Source: Oscillospiraceae bacterium (GTDB lineage Bacteria > Bacillota > Clostridia > Oscillospirales > Oscillospiraceae). Taken from it: 64,000 nt of DNA. Of this stretch, positions 9,290-19,498 are shown piece by piece (within the stretch, counting starts at the first letter, position 1; the number at the start of each line of letters is the position of its first letter). Both the position numbers and the translations under genes were made by a program. The notes below the pieces were generated by a model that was given only the letters and a program-made list of their open reading frames with translations, was not told where the DNA came from and made no database searches. Where the stretch lies: positions 57,156 through 121,155 of the forward strand of contig WRMH01000005.1 of the NCBI GenBank assembly GCA_009777235.1. The letters are read 5' to 3'.

Positions 9290-10542
9290 AAAAATATGTG
9301 ATCATAGGAAACTCCGCGGCGGGGATCGGAGCGGTAGAGGGCATACGGCGCATTGACGCGAAAGGTGAAATTACCGTCATAACAAACGAGCCGTATCATA
9401 CATATTCGCGCCCTCTCATCTCCTATCTTTTGCTCGGCAAGGTGACGGAAGAAAAAATGAAATACCGCGCAGACAGCTTCTATGACGAACATGGCTGTAA
9501 GCTCGTGCACGAAACCGCCGCCTTGATTGACAGTGCGGCAAAACAGGTGATTTTATCCAAAGGCAGCCGCATACCATATGACAAACTGCTTGCCGCCACA
9601 GGCTCTCTTGCGGTTATACCCCCATTTGAAGGGCTCGGCACGGTAAAAGACAAAACAACATTTATGAGCCTTGATGACGCAAAAAAATTGGATAAAATGC
9701 TCGGAGCGGATAAGCATGTGCTGATCGTCGGCGCGGGGCTGATCGGTCTTAAATGCGCCGAGGGTATTATCAAAAAAGCGGCGCGGATAACGGTGCTTGA
9801 CATTGCTTCGGGCATTTTACCAAATATATTAGATGACGGCGGCGCGAAGTTAGTTTTGCGGTATCTTAAAAGCAAGGGCATTGTATTTGCGCTAAACGCG
9901 AAAATCAAGCGTTTTGACGGCAATAACGCCGTGTTGGAAAGCGAAGATAAGATAAATTTCGATATTCTTGTGCTCGCCTCGGGCGTGCGGCCAAACACCG
10001 CGCTATTAGACAAGATTGCGGATATTAAAAGAGGTATATTGATAAACGAAAGGTCAGAAACCTCCGCGCCGGACATCTATGCCGCCGGAGACTGCGCCGA
10101 GGCTCTTGATGTGTCGAGCGGCAAAAGCCGTGTCATGGCGCTATTGCCAAATGCCTATATGCAAGGGGAATGTGCCGGAATCAACATGGCGGGGGGAGAC
10201 AAAATATTTGACAAGGCGATCCCCATGAATGCCGTCGGATTTTTCGGATTGCATATCGTGACGGCAGGCAGCTATGACGGCGAGGTTTACGAAGAGGGCA
10301 CAGACGGAACGGACGGTGACAAGACCGGCGAGGTGAGATATAAACGGCTGTTTTACAAGGACAATGCTCTAAACGGATATATCCTCATAGGCGATGTGGA
10401 AAAAGCCGGGATTTATACAAGCCTTATCCGCGAGCGCACGCCGCTTGATACGATAGATTTTCCCCTTATATGCGAAAAGCCCGGCCTCATGGCATTTACC
10501 CAAAATGAAAGGTCAGCAAAATTGGGAGGAATAAATACATGA
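9286..10542 (+). CDS. FAD-dependent pyridine nucleotide oxidoreductase (probable glutamate synthase reductase)
   Basis: The 418-residue protein belongs to the two-dinucleotide-fold NAD(P)H:FAD oxidoreductases (rubredoxin reductase / nitrite reductase NirB N-terminal type). The N-terminal IIGNSAAGIGAVEGIRRID binds FAD. LIVGAGLIGLKCAEGI near residue 145 binds NAD(P)H. TSAPDIYAAGDCAEALD near residue 265 is the second FAD motif. Both ends overlap neighbours by ATGA (FeS protein upstream, GXGXG subunit downstream), indicating coupled translation of the three. I infer it feeds NAD(P)H electrons into glutamate synthase; another acceptor cannot be excluded from sequence. Confidence 0.87.
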   Translation: MKKYVIIGNSAAGIGAVEGIRRIDAKGEITVITNEPYHTYSRPLISYLLLGKVTEEKMKYRADSFYDEHGCKLVHETAALIDSAAKQVILSKGSRIPYDKLLAATGSLAVIPPFEGLGTVKDKTTFMSLDDAKKLDKMLGADKHVLIVGAGLIGLKCAEGIIKKAARITVLDIASGILPNILDDGGAKLVLRYLKSKGIVFALNAKIKRFDGNNAVLESEDKINFDILVLASGVRPNTALLDKIADIKRGILINERSETSAPDIYAAGDCAEALDVSSGKSRVMALLPNAYMQGECAGINMAGGDKIFDKAIPMNAVGFFGLHIVTAGSYDGEVYEEGTDGTDGDKTGEVRYKRLFYKDNALNGYILIGDVEKAGIYTSLIRERTPLDTIDFPLICEKPGLMAFTQNERSAKLGGINT

Positions 10543-11186
10543 AAATTGATAATTGTTTTGGACAGAGGTATATCGGATGCGCCATGAAAGAGGGAACGAT
10601 TACCGTAAACGGGACGCCGGGCAACGCGCTTGGAGCGTATTTGGACGGCGCGACGATCATTGTAAACGGCAACGCGCAAGACGCCGTCGGAGACACGATG
10701 AACGACGGCAAAATCATCATAAGGGGCAGCGCGGGTGACGCGCTCGGTTATGCAATGCGGGGCGGGAATATATTTGTGCGGGGAAACGCCGGGTACAGGA
10801 CAGGTATACACATGAAAGAATACGAGGATAAAAAGCCCGCCGTCATTATTGGCGGCGCGGTCGGGAGCTTTCTGGGTGAATACCTCGCGGGCGGCTTGAT
10901 CGTGGTGCTCGGACTCGGCTGCGAGGATGTCCCTATCGGCAATTTTACGGGTACGGGTATGCACGGGGGCAAAATATTTATCCGAACGGACAAGAAACTT
11001 GAATATCTCCCCGCGCAGGTCACGGAAGAAATAGCAAGCGGCGAGGATTTGAGAGAAATTGCGCCATATATCGCCGAGTTTGCCGAAAACTTTGGCGCGG
11101 ACGCCGACGCGCTTATGAATGACAGATATTATGTGCTAAAACCCAACGCAAAAAACCCTTACAAGCAGCTTTATACACCAAATTAG
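10539..11186 (+). CDS. Glutamate synthase GXGXG (beta-helix) subunit
   Basis: The 215-residue protein shows the repeating GXGXG pattern of the C-terminal beta-helix of glutamate synthase, e.g. GTPGNALGAYLDGATIIVNG, GNAQDAVGDTMNDGKIIIRG and GSAGDALGYAMRGGNIFVRG. In GOGAT this domain is structural and helps hold the ammonia tunnel together. Here it is a stand-alone protein, completing the set of separate subunits (3383-4516, 4543-6051, this gene). Its ATG overlaps the TGA of the FAD oxidoreductase. carA begins 19 bp after its stop, so the carbamoyl-phosphate synthetase genes are probably in the same transcript. Confidence 0.92.
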   Translation: MKIDNCFGQRYIGCAMKEGTITVNGTPGNALGAYLDGATIIVNGNAQDAVGDTMNDGKIIIRGSAGDALGYAMRGGNIFVRGNAGYRTGIHMKEYEDKKPAVIIGGAVGSFLGEYLAGGLIVVLGLGCEDVPIGNFTGTGMHGGKIFIRTDKKLEYLPAQVTEEIASGEDLREIAPYIAEFAENFGADADALMNDRYYVLKPNAKNPYKQLYTPN

Positions 11187-11205
11187 GCAAAGGATCGGAC
11201 AAACA

Positions 11206-12315
11206 ATGACGGCATATCTGATTTTAGAAAACGGAGAGGTTTTTGAGGGCAAAGCCTTTGGCGCGCTCGGCGAAAGCGTTCATGAGGCCGTCGGGGAAGT
11301 CGTCTTTGCTACGGGCATGACGGGATATTTGGAAACCCTCACAGACCCCAGCTATTACGGGCAAATTGTCCTTCAAACTTTCCCGCTGATCGGAAACTAT
11401 GGCGTTATCCCCGGCGATTTTGAGAGCGCGATGATTGCGGCAAAAGCGTATATCGTCAAATATCCTTGCCAAAACCCCTCAAATTTCAGAAGCGCCGGGA
11501 GTCTTGGCGGATTTTTGAAAGAGCGTTGCATAGCGGGGCTGTGCGGTATTGATACGCGCCGCCTCACCCGCGTCATTCGGGAAAACGGCGTGATGAATGG
11601 AAAAATCATGCTGTCATTGCCATCAAAGGCCGATTGCGAGCAGGCAAAAAAATACGTTCTCAAAAACGCCGTGAGCGCGGTCTCCATAAAATCAGCCGCG
11701 CCGCTTTGCCCTCTCCCCGAAGATGTACCGCCGCCGAGTCCTCCCAAAGCCGCGCCTCAAAATTACCGCATAGCCGTATTAGACCTCGGCGCGAAAAGAT
11801 CAATAGCGGACGCGCTCACGGCGCGGGGCTGTGAAGTGCAATTATTCCCGTGCGGCAGCGGGGCAAAAGAAATCATGAGCATAAAGCCGGACGGAATAAT
11901 GCTCACAAACGGCCCGGGCGACCCGGCGGACACGGCAAACTACGGTATCGTAGAGACAATCCGCGACCTATGGCGGACGGATATTCCGATTTTTGGCATT
12001 TGCTTGGGTCATCAGCTTATGGCTCTGGCAAACGGATTTACAACGCGCAAGCTCAAATTCGGGCATCGCGGCGCAAATCAGCCGGTTTTAGAGCTCGCCA
12101 CCGGGAGAGTATATATCACAAGCCAAAACCACGGCTATGCGGTGACGGCGGATTCATGCTCTTTTGTCAACGTAAATGACAAGACCTGTGAGGGCATAGA
12201 TTATGGAAGCTCGTTTTCCGTGCAGTTTCACCCCGAAGCCCGCGCGGGCCCGTTTGACACAGACTTTTTGTTCGACCGCTTTATCGAAAGGATCGCTAAA
12301 AAATCCGCACATTAA
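11206..12315 (+). CDS. carA: Carbamoyl-phosphate synthase small (glutaminase) subunit
   Basis: The 369-residue protein is the class I glutamine amidotransferase of carbamoyl-phosphate synthetase. The N-terminal CPSase domain (LILENGEVFEGKAFG, FATGMTGYLETLTDPSY, GIDTRRLTR) is followed by the glutaminase with nucleophile elbow FGICLGHQLMALA and the His/Glu motif VQFHPEA. It releases ammonia from glutamine for the large subunit encoded 19 bp downstream. The ATG has a weak AAGGA site about 12 bases upstream. Translation is probably helped by the preceding GXGXG gene. Confidence 0.97.
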   Translation: MTAYLILENGEVFEGKAFGALGESVHEAVGEVVFATGMTGYLETLTDPSYYGQIVLQTFPLIGNYGVIPGDFESAMIAAKAYIVKYPCQNPSNFRSAGSLGGFLKERCIAGLCGIDTRRLTRVIRENGVMNGKIMLSLPSKADCEQAKKYVLKNAVSAVSIKSAAPLCPLPEDVPPPSPPKAAPQNYRIAVLDLGAKRSIADALTARGCEVQLFPCGSGAKEIMSIKPDGIMLTNGPGDPADTANYGIVETIRDLWRTDIPIFGICLGHQLMALANGFTTRKLKFGHRGANQPVLELATGRVYITSQNHGYAVTADSCSFVNVNDKTCEGIDYGSSFSVQFHPEARAGPFDTDFLFDRFIERIAKKSAH

Positions 12316-12334
12316 AACAGGAGGCGTTTTACTT

Positions 12335-15300
12335 ATGCCGCTCGATGAAAATATTAAAAAAGTCATGGTAATTGGCTCGGGACCCATTGTTATAGGGCAG
12401 GCGGCGGAGTTTGACTACGCGGGCACGCAGGCTTGCCGTGTCTTGCGTGAGGACGGGATCGAGATCGTTCTTGTCAATTCAAACCCGGCTACGATCATGA
12501 CGGATAAAAATATTGCCGACAAGATATACATAGAGCCTCTTACCCAAGTGACTGTTGAGCGTATCATCGAAAAGGAGCGACCCGACAGCATTCTTTCGGG
12601 ACTGGGCGGGCAGACGGGGCTGACCTTGTGCATGAGGCTTGCAAAAAGCGGATTTCTTGAAAAAATGAACATACGTTTGCTCGGGTCTTCTCCCGAGACG
12701 ATAGACAAAGCCGAGGACAGGCAGATTTTTAAGCAAACGATGATGAATATCGGTCAGCCGGTCGTGCCGTCCGCCATCGTGAGCGACGTGGAAAAAGCGG
12801 CCGCGTTTGCAAAAAAACTCGGATATCCCGTCGTCGTGCGCCCGGCGTTTACGCTCGGCGGCAGCGGCGGAGGCTTTGCGGCCGACGAATCGCAGCTTCG
12901 CGAGATTGCGGCTTTTGGGCTTGAGTGCTCGCCCATAAAACAAATATTGGTGGAAAAATCCATTGCGGGCTGGAAAGAGATCGAGTTTGAGGTCATGCGC
13001 GACCGCGCCGGTAACGCCATCGCCGTCTGCTCGATGGAAAATCTTGACCCAGTGGGCATACATACGGGAGACAGCATAGTAATAGCCCCCGCCGTCACGC
13101 TCGCAGACAGGGAATACCAAATGCTGCGGACGGCATCCTTGGATATTGTAAAAGCCCTTGGCGTGGAGGGCGGCTGCAATTGCCAGTTGGCGCTGCATCC
13201 GCATAGCTTTGAATATGCCGTCATAGAGGTAAACCCCCGCGTGTCGCGCTCCTCCGCGCTCGCGAGCAAGGCGACGGGCTATCCCATAGCGAAGGTCGCC
13301 ACAAAAATCGCCATAGGGTATACGCTCGATGAAATTGTAAACGCCGTCACCGGAAACACATTCGCGGCTTTTGAGCCGGCGCTCGACTATGTGGCGGTAA
13401 AGCTCCCGAAATGGCCTTTTGACAAGTTTGTATACGCGCAAAAAGATTTAGGTACCCAGATGAAAGCAACGGGCGAAGTAATGGCGATAGCGGATAATTT
13501 TGAACAGGCGTTATTAAAAGCCATACGCGGCGCGGAGCTTGGACTGTCTTCGCTGTCGCTTCCCGCGCTTGCGTCAAAAACAGATGAGCAAATCAAAAAG
13601 CTGCTCGATGATGTCACGGACGAGCGTATTTTCGTGCTCTATGAAGCCATAAAACGCGGAGTAAGCATAGACGAGATACATCTTGTCACAAAGGTAGACC
13701 GCTGGTTTTTGCACGGGCTGAAAAATATAGCTGATTTATCAAGCACCGAGCAAGAGGCGGCGGACAAAAATCAGCTCGTATACAAGATGGTTGATACTTG
13801 CGGCGGTGAGTTTGAGGCCAAGACGCCCTATTTTTATTCCATCAAAAACGGAGAGGAAAACGAAGCTCTCGGGTTTATTGAAAAAAGCCAAAAGCCGCGA
13901 ATTATCGTGCTTGGCAGCGGGCCGATACGCATTGGACAGGGGATCGAGTTTGATTATGCCTGCGTACATTCGGTGTGGACGCTAAAAGATATGGGGTATG
14001 AGGTTATCGTCATCAATAATAATCCCGAAACGGTGTCTACAGACTTTGACACGGCAGACAGGCTGTATTTTGAGCCGCTTTGCGTAAACGATGTTATGAA
14101 CGTCGTGGAGATGGAAAATCCCGTCGGCGTCATTGTGTCGTTTGGCGGGGGTACGGCCATAAAATTGACAAAGAAGCTGCACGAGCGCGGAGTGCAGATC
14201 ATCGGCACATCAGCCGAGAGCATTGACATCTGCGAGGACAGGGAGCGTTTTAACGCGCTCTTAAAGACTCTTGGTATCAAACAGCCCGAGGGCGAGGGCG
14301 TGCTGACGGAAAAAGAAGCACTCATAGCGGCAAATAGGCTCGGTTATCCCGTGCTCATGCGCCCGTCGTATGTGCTCGGCGGGCAAAATATGATCATCGC
14401 GTTTGGCCCGGAGGATATTCGCGAATATATGGAAGTCATTTTACGCGCAAAACAGGAAAACCCGGTGCTCATTGACAAATATATGGAGGGTACGGAAATA
14501 GAAGTTGACGCCATATGCGACGGCACAGACGTTCTGATACCCGGCATCATGGAGCATATCGAGCGCACAGGAGTCCATTCCGGCGACAGCATTGCCGTAT
14601 ATCCGCCCTTGCACTTGGATGACGATTTGGCCGAAAGGATTTTTGAAATCACAAAAACGCTCTGCATGGCGCTTGATGTAAAGGGGCTTATAAACATTCA
14701 ATATGTCCTGTGCGGCGGCGAAATATATGTCATAGAGGTCAACCCGCGCGCCTCCCGCACCGTTCCGTACATCAGCAAGGTCACGGGTATTGCGATGTGC
14801 GAGCTGGCGACGCGAGTGAGCGTCGGGCAAAAACTTTCCGCGCTCGGGTACGCTTCGGGTATCGCAAAAATACCGCCGTATACGGCGGTCAAGGTTCCCG
14901 TTTTCTCATTTGAAAAACTGGCGGGCTTAGACACACATCTCGGCCCCGAAATGAAATCTACCGGAGAAGTGCTCGGGATCGGAAAAAATCTTGAAGAGGC
15001 GCTTTATAAAGGCCTGCTCGCGGCGGGATATAATATGAAAAAAAGCGGCGCGGTTTTGATAACGGTGCGCGACGGCGACAAAGAAAAAATCGTCCCCGTC
15101 GCCGAAAAGCTGTCCGCTTGCGGATTTTCGTTTTACGCAACACGCGGTACGGCGGCGTTTTTACGCTCAAAAGGCTTTTTTGCGGAGGTTGTCGAGAAAA
15201 TCAATGAATGTCCCGTAAACAATACCGAAGCATTGCTCGAGAGCAAAAAGATAAGCTATGTGATATGCACCTCCGAAAAAGGCCGCGACCCCGCGCTTGA

Positions 15301-16297
15301 TGACGTAAAGCTGCGCAGGAGAGCGTGCGCCTTGGGAATCCCGTGCCTGACCTCGGCAGACACGGCAGGCGCGCTTGCCCGCAGTTTACTGTCCGGCTAC
15401 AGTGAGATAAATACGGAATTGGTGGATATAAACCGCCTGAGAAGCGAGCGCGTAAAACTGCCATTTACTAAAATGCACGGCTGCGGAAATGACTATATAT
15501 ATATCCATTGCGACGGATTTACCATAAACTCACCGGAATCGCTCTCGGTATACCTCTCCGACAGGCATACGGGCGTGGGCGGCGACGGCGTTGTGCTGAT
15601 TTTGCCCCCAGACTCCGATACGGCTGACGCAAAAATGAGAATGTTCAACCTTGACGGCAGCGAGGGGGGTATGTGCGGCAATGCCATCCGCTGTGTGGCA
15701 AAATATCTCTTTGACAAAGGCATTGTCACAAAAAGGCAAATGCGGATCGAAACCCAAAGCGGCGTCAAAAAGCTGTCGCTTTACACAAAAAACGGCGCGG
15801 TATCGTCGGTAAAGGCGGATATGGGAAAAGCGAAGCTGCGGGCGGGGCAAATCCCCGTAAAGATAGACGGGGAGAGTGTTATAAACAGACCCGTGACCAT
15901 CGGCGGCAAAGAGTATTTGATTACTTGCGTATCAATGGGAAATCCGCACTGCGTTGTATTTGTCCCGGACACGGACAGCTTGGATTTGCGTCAGATAGGC
16001 CCGCTGTTTGAAAACGACGAAATCTTTCCCGACAGGGTAAACGCCGGATTTGCGGAGCTATCGGGCAAAAACAGCCTAAAGCTGCGCGTATGGGAGCGGG
16101 GGAGCGGCGAAACGCGGGCCTGCGGTACCGGGGCGTGCGCGGCGGCGGTGGCGGCGGTATTAAACGGTCATTGCGACAAAGGCGCGGATATAAAGGTAAA
16201 GCTGCCGGGGGGCGAGCTTATAATATGTTATACCGACGAAACCGTCACAATGACGGGCGACAGCGTAAAGGTTTTTGAGGGGATCGTAGAGATTTAA
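12335..16297 (+). CDS. carB-dapF: Carbamoyl-phosphate synthase large subunit fused to diaminopimelate epimerase (CarB-DapF)
   Basis: One uninterrupted frame of 1320 residues encodes two enzymes. Residues 1 to ~1039 are a full CarB: two ATP-grasp halves (VIGSGPIVIGQAAEFDYAGT near the start, VLGSGPIRIGQGIEFDYA near 525) and an MGS-like allosteric domain. From Val1040 (base 15452) the sequence is a complete DapF with FTKMHGCGNDYIYI and both catalytic cysteines, in GGMCGNAIRC (Cys1114) and ACGTGACAA (Cys1263). The join falls right after the natural CarB end, with no stop. No internal ATG sits at the DapF start; the nearest in-frame TTG/GTG (15419, 15422) lack a clear ribosome site. AGGAGG at 12319 fixes the start at 12335; the frame runs further upstream inside carA. 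CarB serves pyrimidines and arginine; DapF converts LL- to meso-DAP. dapL lies three genes downstream. Confidence 0.93.
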   Translation: MPLDENIKKVMVIGSGPIVIGQAAEFDYAGTQACRVLREDGIEIVLVNSNPATIMTDKNIADKIYIEPLTQVTVERIIEKERPDSILSGLGGQTGLTLCMRLAKSGFLEKMNIRLLGSSPETIDKAEDRQIFKQTMMNIGQPVVPSAIVSDVEKAAAFAKKLGYPVVVRPAFTLGGSGGGFAADESQLREIAAFGLECSPIKQILVEKSIAGWKEIEFEVMRDRAGNAIAVCSMENLDPVGIHTGDSIVIAPAVTLADREYQMLRTASLDIVKALGVEGGCNCQLALHPHSFEYAVIEVNPRVSRSSALASKATGYPIAKVATKIAIGYTLDEIVNAVTGNTFAAFEPALDYVAVKLPKWPFDKFVYAQKDLGTQMKATGEVMAIADNFEQALLKAIRGAELGLSSLSLPALASKTDEQIKKLLDDVTDERIFVLYEAIKRGVSIDEIHLVTKVDRWFLHGLKNIADLSSTEQEAADKNQLVYKMVDTCGGEFEAKTPYFYSIKNGEENEALGFIEKSQKPRIIVLGSGPIRIGQGIEFDYACVHSVWTLKDMGYEVIVINNNPETVSTDFDTADRLYFEPLCVNDVMNVVEMENPVGVIVSFGGGTAIKLTKKLHERGVQIIGTSAESIDICEDRERFNALLKTLGIKQPEGEGVLTEKEALIAANRLGYPVLMRPSYVLGGQNMIIAFGPEDIREYMEVILRAKQENPVLIDKYMEGTEIEVDAICDGTDVLIPGIMEHIERTGVHSGDSIAVYPPLHLDDDLAERIFEITKTLCMALDVKGLINIQYVLCGGEIYVIEVNPRASRTVPYISKVTGIAMCELATRVSVGQKLSALGYASGIAKIPPYTAVKVPVFSFEKLAGLDTHLGPEMKSTGEVLGIGKNLEEALYKGLLAAGYNMKKSGAVLITVRDGDKEKIVPVAEKLSACGFSFYATRGTAAFLRSKGFFAEVVEKINECPVNNTEALLESKKISYVICTSEKGRDPALDDVKLRRRACALGIPCLTSADTAGALARSLLSGYSEINTELVDINRLRSERVKLPFTKMHGCGNDYIYIHCDGFTINSPESLSVYLSDRHTGVGGDGVVLILPPDSDTADAKMRMFNLDGSEGGMCGNAIRCVAKYLFDKGIVTKRQMRIETQSGVKKLSLYTKNGAVSSVKADMGKAKLRAGQIPVKIDGESVINRPVTIGGKEYLITCVSMGNPHCVVFVPDTDSLDLRQIGPLFENDEIFPDRVNAGFAELSGKNSLKLRVWERGSGETRACGTGACAAAVAAVLNGHCDKGADIKVKLPGGELIICYTDETVTMTGDSVKVFEGIVEI

Positions 16298-16315
16298 AAA
16301 GGAGGATGCCGTATA

Positions 16316-17818
16316 ATGAGCGAGATGATATTGGTGCTTGATTTTGGCGGGCAGTATAAAGAGCTGATTGCCGGGGCTGTGAGAAAACTTCGGGTCTACT
16401 CTGAGATACGGGCGGGAAACATTTGCGCGAGCGAAGTCAAAAGATTGGCGCCTGTCGGGATTATCCTCACGGGAGGCCCTTTTAGCGCGCATCTTCCCGG
16501 TTCGCCAAAATGCGACCCGGCGATTTTCAAGCTAAAAATCCCCATACTCGGGATATGCTACGGTATGCAGATGATGTGCCACATGCTTGGAGGGGAGGTC
16601 AAATCTGACGGCATGGGTGAATACGGGCGCGTTGCGGTAAGGCCAAAAGACCCGTCAAAGCCTGAGTTTACCGCCTTGATGAGCCACAAAGACGCCGTAG
16701 TGCGCCTGCCCGACGGCTTTGAGGCGACGGCACACACAGATACCTGCATTGCCGCTTGTGAAAATTATAAACTCCGCTTTTATGGAACGCAGTTTCACCC
16801 GGAGACGAAGCACACAAAAGGCGGGCGGGAGATACTGCGGCATTTTTTGTATGATGTCTGCGGCGCGTCGGGCGGGTATAAGCCGGAGGAAACAATCGCG
16901 GCGCAAATCGGGCATATACAAAGCGCGGCGGGGGCTCAAAAGGTGCTGCTCGCGCTCTCCGGCGGGGTGGATTCGTCGGTGTGCGCGGCGCTTTTGGCAA
17001 AGGCCATACCCGGACAGCTCACCTGCATATTCGTTGACCACGGCTTTATGCGTGAAAATGAGGGGAATGAGATTGAAGAGATTTTTTCAAAGCACAGGCT
17101 AAATTTTATCCGCATCAACGCCAAAGAGCGGTTTTTGGCAAAACTAAAAGGCGTGACAGACCCGGAGCGCAAGCGCAAGCGCATAGGCGAAGAATTTATC
17201 CGGGTGTTTGAGGAAGAGGCCGATAAACAAGGCAAAATCCCGTATTTGGCGCAGGGAACTATCTACCCGGACATTGTCGAGTCGGGCAAAGAATATGGCG
17301 CGACCATAAAGAGCCACCACAACGTGGGCGGGCTGCCCGACAGCTTATCATTTACCAAAATCATAGAGCCGCTGTCCGGATTTTTCAAAGATGAGGTGCG
17401 TGTTTTGGGAAGAAAACTCGGATTGCCGCAAACGCTTGTAAACCGCCAGCCGTTTCCCGGACCCGGCCTTGCGATACGCGTCATTGGCGAGGTCACGGAA
17501 AAAAAGCTAAGCATACTGCGCCGGGCAGACCTCATTGTCCGTGAGGAAATAGACGCTTTGAAGAGCCGTCCCGGCCAATATTTTGCCGTGCTGACCGATA
17601 CGCGCTCTGTCGGGGTCAAAGGCGACGGCAGAACATATGAAAATGTAATAGCTATCCGCGCCGTGACGACGGACGACTTTATGACCTGCGATTACACTCC
17701 GCTCGGGCACAAAGTGCTCGGCCGTATATCGTCAAGGATCACAAATGAAATAAATACCGTCAGCCGCGTGGTCTATGATATAACGTCAAAGCCCCCGGCC
17801 TCGGTCGAGTGGGAATAG
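16316..17818 (+). CDS. guaA: GMP synthase (glutamine-hydrolysing)
   Basis: The 500-residue protein aminates XMP to GMP. The N-terminal class I glutaminase shows ILGICYGMQMMCHMLGG (nucleophile Cys) and QFHPETKHT. The ATP pyrophosphatase domain begins near residue 205 with LALSGGVDSSVCAALL. The C-terminal dimerisation domain ends in NTVSRVVYDITSKPPASVEWE, the usual GuaA terminus (the last 20 residues are typical). AAAGGAGG about 10 bases upstream supports the start. It is the third glutamine amidotransferase of this cluster, 18 bp after carB-dapF. Confidence 0.97.
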   Translation: MSEMILVLDFGGQYKELIAGAVRKLRVYSEIRAGNICASEVKRLAPVGIILTGGPFSAHLPGSPKCDPAIFKLKIPILGICYGMQMMCHMLGGEVKSDGMGEYGRVAVRPKDPSKPEFTALMSHKDAVVRLPDGFEATAHTDTCIAACENYKLRFYGTQFHPETKHTKGGREILRHFLYDVCGASGGYKPEETIAAQIGHIQSAAGAQKVLLALSGGVDSSVCAALLAKAIPGQLTCIFVDHGFMRENEGNEIEEIFSKHRLNFIRINAKERFLAKLKGVTDPERKRKRIGEEFIRVFEEEADKQGKIPYLAQGTIYPDIVESGKEYGATIKSHHNVGGLPDSLSFTKIIEPLSGFFKDEVRVLGRKLGLPQTLVNRQPFPGPGLAIRVIGEVTEKKLSILRRADLIVREEIDALKSRPGQYFAVLTDTRSVGVKGDGRTYENVIAIRAVTTDDFMTCDYTPLGHKVLGRISSRITNEINTVSRVVYDITSKPPASVEWE

Positions 17819-17854
17819 TCAAGCGCAAAAAAGGCGAGATTGGAGAACTTCAAA

Positions 17855-19498
17855 ATGAGAAAATATATTTTTGTAACGGGAGGCGTCGTCTCCGGGCTGG
17901 GAAAGGGTATTACCGCCGCCTCGCTCGGCAGGCTGCTCAAACAGCGCGGCCTGAAAGTAGCGGCGCAGAAATTAGACCCCTATATGAACATTGACCCGGG
18001 CACGATGAACCCATTCCAGCACGGTGAGGTGTTCGTCACCGACGACGGGGCGGAAACCGATCTTGATTTGGGGCATTATGAGCGTTTTATTGACGAGAAT
18101 TTGAGCATACACAGCAACCTTACATCCGGCAAGGTATATTGGAGCGTCTTGGAACGCGAACGCGCGGGGTTTTATTTGGGTACAACGGTGCAGGTCATCC
18201 CCCATGTCACGGAGGAAATTAAAAATTTCATCTACGCGGGAGCGGAAAGCAGCCGCGCCGACGTGCTCATAACGGAAATCGGCGGTACGGCGGGCGACAT
18301 AGAAAGTCAGCCGTTTATCGAGGCCATACGGCAGATTTCGCTCGAAAAAGGCCGCGAAAACTGCCTGTTTATCCATGTGACGCTCATACCTTATCTAAAG
18401 GCGTCGGGCGAACACAAATCAAAGCCCACCCAGCACTCGGTAAAAGAGCTCCAGTCTATGGGTATTGCGCCAAAAATCATCATTGCGCGCTCGGACGAAC
18501 CGGCGGGGCATAGTATTCGCGAAAAAATCTCGCTCTTTTGCAATGTAAAGCCCGATTGCGTGATCGAAAATATCACCTTGCCGTCGTTGTATGAAGCTCC
18601 TCTAATGCTGCATGAAAACGGATTGGACACGGTCGTATGCCGCGAGCTGGGGCTGTCTGTCCCCGAGGCGGATTTGCGCGAGTGGCGTCATATGGCAAAA
18701 AAGATAGCGTCAAGGGAAAAAGAAGTAACTATCGCCATAGTCGGAAAATATGTGCGCCTGCACGACGCGTATTTATCTATCATCGAGAGCTTGAACCACG
18801 CGGGTTTTGAGACTGGCGCGAGGGTGCGAATAAGCTGGATTGACAGCGAAGAGGTGACAGGCAAAAACGCAAAGAATTTGCTCGGCGGCATAGACGGCGT
18901 AATTGTGCCGGGCGGATTTGGGGATAGGGGGATAGAGGGCAAGATTGAAGCCTGCCGTTTTGCGCGTGAGAAGAATATCCCGTATCTGGGTATCTGCCTC
19001 GGTATGCAAGTAGCGGTGATAGAGTTTGCGAGAAATGTCTGTAATCTCGCGGGCGCAAACTCGGGCGAGTTTGACGGGGACTGTGCTCACCGGGTCATTG
19101 ATGTCATGCCGGGTCAGGCGGGGCTTGAAAACAGCGGCGGGACTATGCGGCTCGGCGCGTATCCGTGCGTTATCGCGGAAAACACGCTGATTTTTGGTCT
19201 TTACGGCAGAGCGAATATCACAGAGAGGCATCGCCACAGATTTGAGGTCAACAATGACTATCGCAAGGCACTCACGCAAAACGGGCTAACTTTAAGCGGC
19301 ACGTCCCCCGACGGCAAGCTCGTTGAAACAATCGAGCTTGCGGGCAAGAGCTTTTTTATCGGTGTGCAGTTTCATCCAGAATTTAAGAGCCGCCCAAACA
19401 AGCCGCATCCTTTGTTTTTGGGATTGGTAAGGGCGGCAAACCGCCGCTTAATAGCGGCGGGGCAAAGTCCCATGAGTCGGAAAGGGTTTGATATATGA
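17855..19498 (+). CDS. pyrG: CTP synthase
   Basis: The 547-residue protein amidates UTP to CTP using glutamine. The N-terminal synthetase domain begins [20 protein letters not shown], and the GATase domain (from about residue 290) has [16 protein letters not shown] with the nucleophile Cys and [10 protein letters not shown] prefer the ATG at 17855 over an in-frame TTG at 17840: GGAG at 17842 is correctly spaced only for the ATG, and the product then starts as CTP synthases do. The TGA overlaps the ATG of dapL, so the two are translationally coupled. Confidence 0.97.
   Translation: MRKYIFVTGGVVSGLGKGITAASLGRLLKQRGLKVAAQKLDPYMNIDPGTMNPFQHGEVFVTDDGAETDLDLGHYERFIDENLSIHSNLTSGKVYWSVLERERAGFYLGTTVQVIPHVTEEIKNFIYAGAESSRADVLITEIGGTAGDIESQPFIEAIRQISLEKGRENCLFIHVTLIPYLKASGEHKSKPTQHSVKELQSMGIAPKIIIARSDEPAGHSIREKISLFCNVKPDCVIENITLPSLYEAPLMLHENGLDTVVCRELGLSVPEADLREWRHMAKKIASREKEVTIAIVGKYVRLHDAYLSIIESLNHAGFETGARVRISWIDSEEVTGKNAKNLLGGIDGVIVPGGFGDRGIEGKIEACRFAREKNIPYLGICLGMQVAVIEFARNVCNLAGANSGEFDGDCAHRVIDVMPGQAGLENSGGTMRLGAYPCVIAENTLIFGLYGRANITERHRHRFEVNNDYRKALTQNGLTLSGTSPDGKLVETIELAGKSFFIGVQFHPEFKSRPNKPHPLFLGLVRAANRRLIAAGQSPMSRKGFDI

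Noticed and set aside
9480..10076. Antisense frame opposite the FAD oxidoreductase
   Set aside because: Low-complexity Ser/Ala-rich product, no start context; a shadow frame.
12203..12334. Upstream extension of the CarB-DapF frame
   Set aside because: It lies inside carA and has no ribosome site; AGGAGG and the family N-terminus fix the start at 12335.
12479..13441. Long antisense frame (320 codons) opposite carB
   Set aside because: It mirrors the codon usage of carB, has a biased Arg/His-rich composition and no domain; a shadow of the real gene.
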